64,000 nucleotides of DNA from Globodera rostochiensis. Lineage: Eukaryota; Nematoda; Chromadorea; Rhabditida; Heteroderidae. The stretch is taken from assembly GCA_018350325.1 (NCBI GenBank), contig JAEVLN010000028.1:372001-436000 (forward strand), given 5' to 3'. Below, piece by piece: positions 21,144 to 31,900 of the stretch. The notes beneath the pieces are model-generated. The model was not told the DNA's origin. It saw nothing but the letters and a program-made list of their open reading frames with translations, and searched no databases. Within the stretch, counting starts at the first letter, position 1. The number at the start of each line of letters is the position of its first letter. The position numbers and the translations under genes were made by a program.

Positions 21144-24100
21144 AAATAAATTTATATCGTCTAATAATTTGACCAGAAACGAGACAAAAAACGGCCATCT
21201 TTTTCCAATTAAAAATCTAAAGCCTAGATTAGTTTTTCTTCGAGAATGTCAGTCAAAAGTTAATATCGTCGGAAGTAAATTTATATCCTCTAATTTTTGG
21301 CCAGAAACGAGACAAAAAAAGGCCATCTTTTTCCAATTAAAAATCTAAATCCTTGACTAGTTTTTCTTCTAGAATCTCAGTCAAAAGTTAATATCGTCGG
21401 AAATAAATTTATATCGTCTAATAATTTGACCAGAAACGAGACAAAAAACGGCCATCTTTTTCCAATTAAAAATCTAAAGCCTAGATTAGTTTTTCTTCGA
21501 GAATGTAAGTCAAAAGTTAATATCGTCGTAAATAAATTTATATCGTCTAATAATTTGACCAGAAACGAGACAAAAAACGGCCATCTTTTTCCAATTAAAA
21601 ATCTAAAGCCTAGATTAGTTTTTCTTCGAGAATGTCGTAAATTTATATCGTCTAATTTTTGGCCAGAAACGAGACAAAAAACGGCCATCTTTTTCCAATT
21701 AAAAATCTAAAGCCTAGATTAGTTTTTCTTCGAGAATGTCAGTCAAAAGTTAATATCGTCGGAAGTAAATTTATATCGTCTAATTTTTGGCCAGAAACGA
21801 GACAAAAAACGGCCATCTTTTTCCAATTAAAAATCTAAAGCCTAGATTAGTTTTTCTTCGAGAATGTCAGTCAAAAGTTAATATCGTCGGAAATAAATTT
21901 ATATCGTCTAATAATTTGACCAGCAACGAGACAAAAAAAGGCCATCTTTTTCCAATTAAAAATCTAAAGCCTAGATTTAATTTTCTTCGAGAATGTCAGT
22001 CAAAAGTTAATATCGTCGGAAGTAAATTTATATCGTCTAATTTTTGGCCAGAAACGAGACAAAAAAAGGCCATCTTTTTCCAATTAAAAATCTAAATCCT
22101 TGACTAGTTTTTCTTCTAGAATGTCAGTCAAAAGTTAATATCGTCGGAAATAAATTTATATCGTCTAATATTTGGCCAGAAACGGGACAAAAAACGGCCA
22201 TCTTTTTCCAATTAAAAATCTAAAGCCTAGATTAGTTTTTCTTCGAGAATGTCAGTCAAAAGTTAATATCGTCGGAAATAAATTTATATCGTATAATATT
22301 TGGCCAGCAACGAGACAAAAAACGGCCATCTTTTTCCAATTAAAAATCTAAAGCCTAGATTAGTTTTTCTTCGAGAATGTAAGTCAAAAGTTAATATCGT
22401 CGTAAATAAATTTATATCGTCTAATATTTGGCCAGAAACGGGACAAAAAACGGCCATCTTTTTCCAATTAAAAATCTAAAGCCTAGATTAGTTTTTCTTC
22501 GAGAATGTCAGTCAAAAGTTAATATCGTCGTAAATAAATTTATATCGTCTAATTTTTGGCCAGAAACGAGACAAAAAACGGCCATCTTTTTCCAATTAAA
22601 AATCTAAAGCCTAGATTAGTTTTTCTTCGAGAATGTCAGTCAAAAGTTAATATCGTCGGAAATAAATTTATATCGTCTAATATTTGGCCAGAAACGGGAC
22701 AAAAAACGGCCATCTTTTTCCAATTAAAAATCTAAAGCCTAGATTAGTTTTTCTTCGAGAATGTCAGTCAAAAGTTAATATCGTCGTAAATAAATTTATA
22801 TCGTCTAATAATTTGACCAGAAACGAGACAAAAAACGGCCATCTTTTTCCAATTAAAAATCTAAAGCCTAGATTAGTTTTTCTTCGAGAATGTCAGTCAA
22901 AAGTTAATATCGTCGGAAGTAAATTTATATCGTCTAATTTTTGGCCAGAAACGAGACAAAAAACGGCCATCTTTTTCCAATTAAAAATCTAAAGCCTAGA
23001 TTAGTTTTTCTTCGAGAATGTCAGTCAAAAGTTAATATCGTCGGAAATAAATTTATATCATCTAATAATTTGACCAGCAACGAGACAAAAAAAGGCCATC
23101 TTTTTCCAATTAAAAATCTAAAGCCTAGATTTAATTTTCTTCGAGAATGTCAGTCAAAAGTTAATATCGTCGGAAGTAATTTATATCGTCTAATTTTTGG
23201 CCAGAAACGAGACAAAAAAAGGCCATCTTTTTCCAATTAAAAATCTAAATCCTTGACTAGTTTTTCTTCTAGAATGTCAGTCAAAAGTTAATATCGTCGG
23301 AAATAAATTTATATCGTCTAATATTTGGCCAGAAACGGGACAAAAAACGGCCATCTTTTTCCAATTAAAAATCTAAAGCCTAGATTAGTTTTTCTTCGAG
23401 AATGTCAGTCAAAAGTTAATATCGTCGGAAATAAATTTATATCGTCTAATATTTGGCCAGCAACGAGACAAAAAACGGCCATCTTTTTCCAATTAAAAAT
23501 CTAAAGCCTAGATTAGTTTTTCTTCGAGAATGTCAGTCAAAAGTTAATATCGTCGTAAATAAATTTATATCGTCTAATATTTGGCCAGAAACGAGACAAA
23601 AAACGGCCATCTTTTTCCAATTAAAAATCTAAAGCCTAGATTAGTTTTTCTTCGAGAATGTCAGTCAAAAGTTAATATCGTCGTAAATAAATTTATATCG
23701 TCTAATAATTTGACCAGAAACGAGACAAAAAACGGCCATCTTTTTCCAATTAAAAATCTAAAGCCTAGATTAGTTTTTCTTCGAGAATGTCAGTCAAAAG
23801 TTAATATCGTCGTAAATAAATTTATATCGTCTAATAATTTGACCAGAAACGAGACAAAAAACGGCCATCTTTTTCCAATTAAAAATCTAAAGCCTAGATT
23901 AGTTTTTCTTCGAGAATGTCAGTCAAAAGTTAATATCGTCGGAAATAAATTTATATCGTCTAATATTTGGCCAGCAACGGGACAAAAAACGGCCATCTTT
24001 TTCCAATTAAAAATCTAAAGCCTAGATTAGTTTTTCTTCGAGAATGTCAGTCAAAAGTTAATATCGTCGTAAATAAATTTATATCGTCTAATAATTTGAC

Positions 24101-25065
24101 CAGAAACGAGACAAAAAACGGCCATCTTTTTCCAATTAAAAATCTAAAGCCTAGATTTAATTTTCTTCGAGAATGTCAGTCAAAAGTTAATATCGTCGGA
24201 AGTAAATTTATATCGTCTAATTTTTGGCCAGAAACGAGACAAAAAACGGCCATCTTTTTCCAATTAAAAATCTAAAGCCTAGATTAGTTTTTCTTCGAGA
24301 ATGTCAGTCAAAAGTTAATATCGTCGTAAATAAATTTATATCGTCTAATATTTGGCCAGCAACGAGACAAAAAACGGCCATCTTTTTCCAATTAAAAATC
24401 TAAAGCCTAGATTAGTTTTTCTTCGAGAATGTCAGTCAAAAGTTAATATCGTCGGAAGTAAATTTATATCGTCTAATTTTTGGCCAGAAACGAGACAAAA
24501 AACGGCCATCTTTTTCCAATTAAAAATCTAAAGCCTAGATTAGTTTTTCTTCGAGAATGTCAGTCAAAAGTTAATATCGTCGTAAATAAATTTATATCGT
24601 CTAATATTTGGCCAGCAACGAGACAAAAAACGGCCATCTTTTTCCAATTAAAAATCTAAAGCCTAGATTAGTTTTTCTTCGAGAATGTCAGTCAAAAGTT
24701 AATATCGTCGGAAATAAATTTATATCGTCTAATATTTGGCCAGCAACGAGACAAAAAACGGCCATCTTTTTCCAATTAAAAATCTAAAGCCTAGATTAGT
24801 TTTTCTTCGAGAATGTCAGTCAAAAGTTAATATCGTCGGACATAAATTTATATCGTCTAATAATTTGACCAGAAACGAGACAAAAAACGGCCATCTTTTT
24901 CCAATTAAAAATCTAAAGCCTAGATTAGTTTTTCTTCGAGAATGTCAGTCAAAAGTTAATATCGTCGGAAATAAATTTATATCGTCTAATATTTGGCCAG
25001 AAACGAGACAAAAAACGGCCATCTTTTTCCAATTAAAAATCTAAAGCCTAGATTAGTTTTTCTTC
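21144..25065. repeat. Satellite array, subfamily A (128/129-bp unit, about 30 copies)
   Basis: Head-to-tail copies of a 128-bp unit. It is recognisable by cggccatctttttccaatt, ctaaagcctagattag, ttcttcgagaatgtcagtc and gttaatatcgtcgg. Some units are 129 bp because taataatttgacc replaces taatatttggcc. Copies differ by only a few substitutions (cgagac/cgggac; cggaaa/cgtaaa; a variant ending ctaaatccttgactag). Larger blocks of several units recur almost identically, pointing to higher-order duplication, for example the A-variant runs near 21720-22130 and 22870-23280. Plus-strand frames of about 100 codons persist because the unit has few stops; I do not read them as genes. Confidence 0.97.
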
Positions 25066-28000
25066 GCGAATGTCAGACAAAAGTTTATGTCGTCGGAAAT
25101 AAATATATATCGTCTAATATTTGGCCAGAACGCGACAAAAAACGGCTGACCTTTTTCCAATTAAAAATCTAAATCCTAGATTAGTTTTTCTTCGCGAATG
25201 TCAGACAAAAGTTTATGTCGTCGGAAATAAATATATATCGTCTAATATTTGGCCAGAAACGCGACAAAAAACGGCTGACCTTTTCCAATTAAAAATCTAA
25301 ATCCTAGATTAGTTTTTCTTCGCGAATGTCAGACAAAAGTTTATGTCGTCGGAAATAAATATATATCGTCTAATATTTGGCCAGAAACGCGACAAAAAAC
25401 GGCTGACTTTTTCCAATTAAAAATCTAAATCCTAGATTAGTTTTTCTTCGCGAATGTCAGACAAAAGTTTATGTCGTCGGAAATAAATATATATCGTCTA
25501 ATATTTGGCCAGAAACGCGACAAAAAACGGCTGACCTTTTCCAATTAAAAATCTAAATCCTAGATTAGTTTTTCTTCGCGAATGTCAGACAAAAGTTTAT
25601 GTCGTCGGAAATAAATATATATCGTCTAATATTTGGCCAGAAACGCGACAAAAAACGGCTGACTTTTTCCAATTAAAAATCTAAATCCTAGATTAGTTTT
25701 TCTTCGCGAATGTCAGACAAAAGTTTATGTCGTCGGAAATAAATATATATCATCTAATATTTGGCCAATATTTGGCCAGAAACGCGACAAAAAACGGCTG
25801 ACTTTTTCCAATTAAAGATCTAAATCCTAGATTGTTTTTCTTCGCGAATGTCAGACAAAAGTTTATGTCGTTGGAAATAAATATATATCGTCTAATATTT
25901 GGCCAATATTTGGCCAGAAACGCGACAAAAAACGGCTGACTTTTTCCAATTAAAGATCTAAATCCTAGATTAGTTTTTCTTCGCGAATGTCAGACAAAAG
26001 TTTATGTCGTCGGAAATAAATATATATCGTCTAATATTTGGCCAATATTTGGCCAGAAACGCGACAAAAAACGGCTGACTTTTTTCAATTAAAGATCTAA
26101 ATCCTAGATTAGTTTTTCTTCGCGAATGTCAGACAAAAGTTTATGTCGTCGGAAATAAATATATATCGTCTAATATTTGGCCAATATTTGGCCAGAAACG
26201 CGACAAAAAACGGCTGACTTTTTCCAATTAAAGATCTAAATCCTAGATTAGTTTTTCTTCGCGAATGTCAGACAAAAGTTTATGTCGTCGGAAATAAATA
26301 TATATCGTCTAATATTTGGCCAGAAACGCGACAAAAAACGGCTGACCTTTTCCAATTAAAAATCTAAATCCTAGATTAGTTTTTCTTCGCGAATGTCAGA
26401 CAAAAGTTTATGTCGTCGGAAATAAATATATATCGTCTAATATTTGGCCAATATTTGGCCAGAAACGCGACAAAAAACGGCTGACTTTTTCCAATTAAAG
26501 ATCTAAATCCTAGATTAGTTTTTCTTCGCGAATGTCAGACAAAAGTTTATGTCGTCGGAAATAAATATATTAAAAATCTAAATCCTAGATTAGTTTTTCT
26601 TCGCGAATGTCAGACAAAAGTTTATGTCGTCGGAAATAAATATATATCGTCTAATATTTGGCCAATATTTGGCCAGAAACGCGACAAAAAACGGCTGACT
26701 TTTTTCAATTAAAGATCTAAATCCTAGATTAGTTTTTCTTCGCGAATGTCAGACAAAAGTTTATGTCGTTGGAAATAAATATATATCGTCTAATATTTGG
26801 CCAATATTTGGCCAGAAACGCGACAAAAAACGGCTGACTTTTTTCAATTAAAGATCTAAATCCTAGATTAGTTTTTCTTCGCGAATGTCAGACAAAAGTT
26901 TATGTCGTCGGAAATAAATGTATATCATCTAATATTTGGCCAATATTTGGCCAGAAACGCGACAAAAAACGGCTGACTTTTTCCAATTAAAAATCTAAAT
27001 CCTAGATTAGTTTTTCTTCGCGAATGTCAGACAAAAGTTTATGTCGTCGGAAATAAATATATATCATCTAATATTTGGCCAATATTTGGCCAGAAACGCG
27101 ACAAAAAACGGCTGACTTTTTCCAATTAAAGATCTAAATCCTAGATTAGTTTTTCTTCGCGAATGTCAGACAAAAGTTTATGTCGTCGGAAATAAATATA
27201 TATCGTCTAATATTTGGCCAATATTTGGCCAGAAACGCGACAAAAACGGCTGACTTTTTTCAATTAAAGATCTAAATCCTAGATTAGTTTTTCTTCGCGA
27301 ATGTCAGACAAAAGTTTATGTCGTCGGAAATAAATATATATCGTCTAATATTTGGCCAATATTTGGCCAGAAACGCGACAAAAAACGGCTGACTTTTTCC
27401 AATTAAAGATCTAAATCCTAGATTAGTTTTTCTTCGCGAATGTCAGACAAAAGTTTATGTCGTCGGAAATAAATATATATCGTCTAATATTTGGCCAATA
27501 TTTGGCCAGAAACGCGACAAAAAACGGCTGACTTTTTCCAATTAAAAATCTAAATCCTAGATTAGTTTTTCTTCGCGAATGTCAGACAAAAGTTTATGTC
27601 GTCGGAAATAAATATATATCGTCTAATATTTGGCCAATATTTGGCCAGAAACGCGACAAAAAACGGCTGACTTTTTCCAATTAAAGATCTAAATCCTAGA
27701 TTAGTTTTTCTTCGCGAATGTCAGACAAAAGTTTATGTCGTCGGAAATAAATATATATCATCTAATATTTGGCCAATATTTGGCCAGAAACGCGACAAAA
27801 AACGGCTGACTTTTTCCAATTAAAAATCTAAAGGAAATAAATATATATCGTCTAATATTTGGTCAATATTTGGCCAGAAACGCGACAAAAAACGGCTGAC
27901 TTTTTCCAATTAAAAATCTAAATCCTAGATTAGTTTTTCTTCGCGAATGTCAGACAAAAGTTTATGTCGTCGGAAATAAATATATATCGTCTAATATTTG

Positions 28001-28677
28001 GCCAATATTTGGCCAGAAACGCGACAAAAAACGGCTGACTTTTTCCAATTAAAGATCTAAATCCTAGATTAGTTTTTCTTCGCGAATGTCAGACAAAAGT
28101 TTATGTCGTCGGAAATAAATATATATCATCTAATATTTGGCCAATATTTGGCCAGAAACGCGACAAAAAACGGCTGACTTTTTCCAATTAAAGATCTAAA
28201 TCCTAGATTGTTTTTCTTCGCGAATGTCAGACAAAAGTTTATGTCGTTGGAAATAAATATATATCGTCTAATATTTGGCCAATATTTGGCCAGAAACGCG
28301 ACAAAAAACGGCTGACTTTTTTCAATTAAAGATCTAAATCCTAGATTAGTTTTTCTTCGCGAATGTCAGACAAAAGTTTATGTCGTCGGAAATAAATGTA
28401 TATCATCTAATATTTGGCCAATATTTGGCCAGAAACGCGACAAAAAACGGCTGACTTTTTCCAATTAAAAATCGAAATGCTAGATTAGTTTTTCTTCGCG
28501 AATGTCAGACAAAAGTTTATGTCGTCGGAAATAAATATATATCATCTAATATTTGGCCAATATTTGGCCAGAAACGCGACAAAAAACGGCTGACTTTTTC
28601 CAATTAAAAATCTAAATCCTAGATTAGTTTTTCTTCGCGAATGTCAGACAAAAGTTTATGTCGTCGGAAATAAATAT
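25066..28677. repeat. Satellite array, subfamily B (128/139-bp unit, about 27 copies)
   Basis: This continues the same array and orientation with diagnostic changes: cttcgcgaatgtcagac, gtttatgtcgtcgg, aaatatatatcg, aaacgcgac and cggctgac. The first several units are 128 bp. Most later ones are 139 bp, because aatatttggcc is duplicated to give ggccaatatttggcc. Two units are internally deleted, near 26570 and 27832. The array ends abruptly at taaatattt, about 310 bp from the twitchin stop codon. Confidence 0.97.
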
Positions 28678-28765
28678 TTCGTCGTTTGACACCACCAGAT
28701 TTAAAAACTTCCAAAAAAATGATAGACCCAAATACACGTAGCAAAAATAAATCAATATTTTTAAG

Positions 28766-28775
28766 TTTATTTATT
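28766..28775 (-). other. Polyadenylation signal candidate for twitchin
   Basis: On the minus strand this reads AATAAATAAA, two overlapping AATAAA hexamers. It lies about 210 nt after the twitchin stop codon at 28988-28986 and before the satellite array. This supports the twitchin transcript ending outside the array. Confidence 0.6.
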
Positions 28776-28985
28776 CAAATTTGCATTAATAATTTGGAAG
28801 AAAGGTCAGAATGTTCGATAGTTTTCAATTTCCGGGTTTAATTAGATCAATTTCGAAAATAAAATTTAGACCCACCACCACAACTGTAATTTGATTCATT
28901 GTACAGACAGAACGGTCAGTTTCTTTGGTTTTGAATTAATAATTCCCGTTGACAGCATTTTTTCAAAATTTTGGAAGAACTCTGA

Positions 28986-31900
28986 TCATTTGGATGTGTT
29001 GCTGCTGACAACGCTTGCGGAGCGCCGCTCCAACGCATCTTCTACGGAACTCCGTCGTTCATCCTCAGCGCTTGACACTGCACTGGCAATGTCCGATGTG
29101 GAGGAAGCCGGGAACAGCGAGGCGTACCTGCAACAAAACATTGTATATATGTGTCATCGTATTATTTGAAAATAAGGATTATTTAAATAATCTTAGTATT
29201 TAAAAAAAAATCTTTTTAAACTCAGTAAAAATCATAGTAAAATTTGAAACTTACGTTTTTCTTTATTGTTTTTATATTTTCTTTCTAAAAAAATATGATT
29301 CAAATTTTACTAGTTAAAAACGCGCCTTTCGCTACGCCTTCCGTCACCATCGGTAGCACACCGCTCGGTTGCCACTGAGCCTGGCGTCTGCGCGCGTCGT
29401 GCCACTGAGCGCGTGCAGGAGCGGCGCGCCGAGCGTGCCAGGATAGCGTGCGCGGCCGACTGGTGCGACTGCTGCAAATAGCCGGTGCCAGACTGGCGTG
29501 TCTCCACCGCCACCGGTGCGGACGTCTCATCCTGGCCCAGCTCGTTGCTGGCCACGCACGTGTACACGCCGGCGTCCTGAACGTCAGAATCGGTTATGGT
29601 TGAAGCAAATTAAGTTGTTGCTCCGGTCTGTATTCGGACCACCGGACGCCCAAAAAAGCACCTGCGGCCGCGTGTTGAAAATCTCTAATGATGCAACACC
29701 ACTTTTGAACAGTGTTTGCACCCGCTCCTCGTCCACCGGTTGACCGTCTTTGAGCCATTCAATCTGAGGTACAGTATAAATTGCACTCTACTTGGTTACT
29801 GTATTATTAAAAAGATGGAATTCGTTTTTATCATAAAATTTGATCAGAGAGCGAGCGCGCCCCCCCCCCCGCATGCCTTTGGCGGCGGGTTGCCGGTCAC
29901 TGTGCACAACAATTTGCACGCGTTGTTCTTCTGGATCAGCCGTGGCCGCAAAGAGAAGGAGAAGAAGGGCGCGCCGCGCTGCTCCACCACACGCGGCACT
30001 TCCATTTGGGTGCGCTGACGCCGCACCACCGACGAAGCCAACATGGGCACCTGTTTTTCAAAAAAGTTTAAAAAAATAATCCCAATATTTTGAAATTTGT
30101 TTTGAGCTCCCTCTCCTGATCGGTATTTCAATCAACCCAAAGTCCGGGCGTTGAAAACCCACATTTTGTCTACGATTTATCAAAAATGAATGCAAAGTTT
30201 TGCGATGACAATTGGACCTGAAACACCGCAGTGGACTCAGTTACGGTAGGCAGCAGCGGTGACGGCACTGTATGCCCGAGTACGGTAGCAGGTTCTTCCA
30301 CAAGTGGTGATTGAAGTCTGGCGACTGCGCCCCGTGAGGGTGGCCGCGGGGTAGGAGTCCCTTTGAAAAAAATGATTTCAAAATTCCAACCCCGCCGGAG
30401 AAAGTAACCAAAAAATTTAAAAATTTATAGCAATAAATATTAAAAAACGAAAACTAAATTCAAAAGGCAACTTGCAAATTAGCAAAATCTTTTTATTATT
30501 TAAAAAGAAATAATTGTTTTGAATATACGAAAACTCTCTCTAAAAAAATTCAATTTTTTCTTTTTTTATTTTTAGCTCAAAAAGCTACAGTACCCCTAAA
30601 AGCTAATTCAATAAATATAGCTTCAAAAAAGAAAATATATGTAAATTAAATTCTTCAAAAAAAAAAAACCCCCACTTTGTCCTGCGGCGCTCACGTTCAG
30701 AAACGCCATGCATTCCCTGTGGCCAAATGCGTTCTCCGCCCTCGCCGTATACTCGCCCCTGTCTTCCATGGCCAAATCGTTGATGGTCAACGCGTAATCG
30801 TTCACATTGTTCTGCATTCGGAATTTGTTGCCCAACGGCAACTCTTGGCCACCCTTCCACCTTAAAATTAGTAGACGATTAATTTGTTTTAATTAGAAAA
30901 ATTGAAATCGGAAATTTCAGGACAATCTGAAAAATCAGAACATTTGGGAGCCCTGTCATATAATATTTTTAGGGTTTTGCGCAAAAAAATATTACCTAAT
31001 TACAAAGAAAATGGAAAATCGAAAAATATAAATATTTTTTTGAACTGACCAACTCAGCCGGATGGGCACCGGTGACAACACTTTGCAGAAGAGCGACGCA
31101 CTTTGGCCCTCGCGCCCGTCCGCATCGCCAGGCCGCAGCACAAAGCGTGGCTGCGCATCGCCGGCATCAAAGGACGCATCGCGTATACGGTATCTACAAC
31201 ATGCAAGCAATGGAAGAAAGGAAATACAGTACTACGCACCGCTCAGGTTGATGGATACGCAACGCACTGTACTGTGACACGCGTCCAATGGGGACCAGCG
31301 GCTCTGGCCAGGCGTCCTTAACACGATGAAACGGAAAATATAAACAAAATGTGAGGTTTTAATACTAGTACCTCGCTCGAGGGGTTTTAGTGATGTTATA
31401 AAATCCATTAGAGTTTATCCAAATAAGGTTTTGTTTTTGTTACGATGCGATATTTTTTTCGAGAATTTTAATGTATTCTGCTGAGAATTTCGCCAACATT
31501 TAAAAATTAACAATTTTGAACAAAATACGACATCTTTAGAGAAGGCAGATGTTCGGAGTTCAAGAAGACGAAAGCATTTACTTACATATCGTTGCCGGAC
31601 CCGATCCCGAACGTCCCGGAATTGTTCGGGCGCAATTTGTTTCGACATTCGTCTTTCTGCGGGCGATTGACGGAGGTCGGCCAGCCACGGGTGTTCCAAG
31701 GCCTGGTGGACGCTCATGCGCTCCTTCGGGTCCAAGATTAGCAGGCGCCGGATGAAGTCCTTGGCATGCAGCGAGATGCCATCAAACGCTGTTTCCTGGT
31801 ATACGGAATGCCAATGAGTGGCGCGAAATTCAAATATGCGCACAACCCCCATTAAAACAAGCCAAAACGCCAAATTGAGCCGTTGAATGATCTTTTGCGC

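Noticed and set aside
21426..25044. Repeated open frames of 94-145 codons across the satellite
   Set aside because: They arise because the 128-bp unit is poor in stop codons in some frames. The frame shifts with every unit, the ends fall at arbitrary units, and synonymous-type constraint is not visible.
21144..28677. CRISPR-like array
   Set aside because: There are no unique spacers: the whole 128/139-bp unit repeats. The host is a eukaryote.
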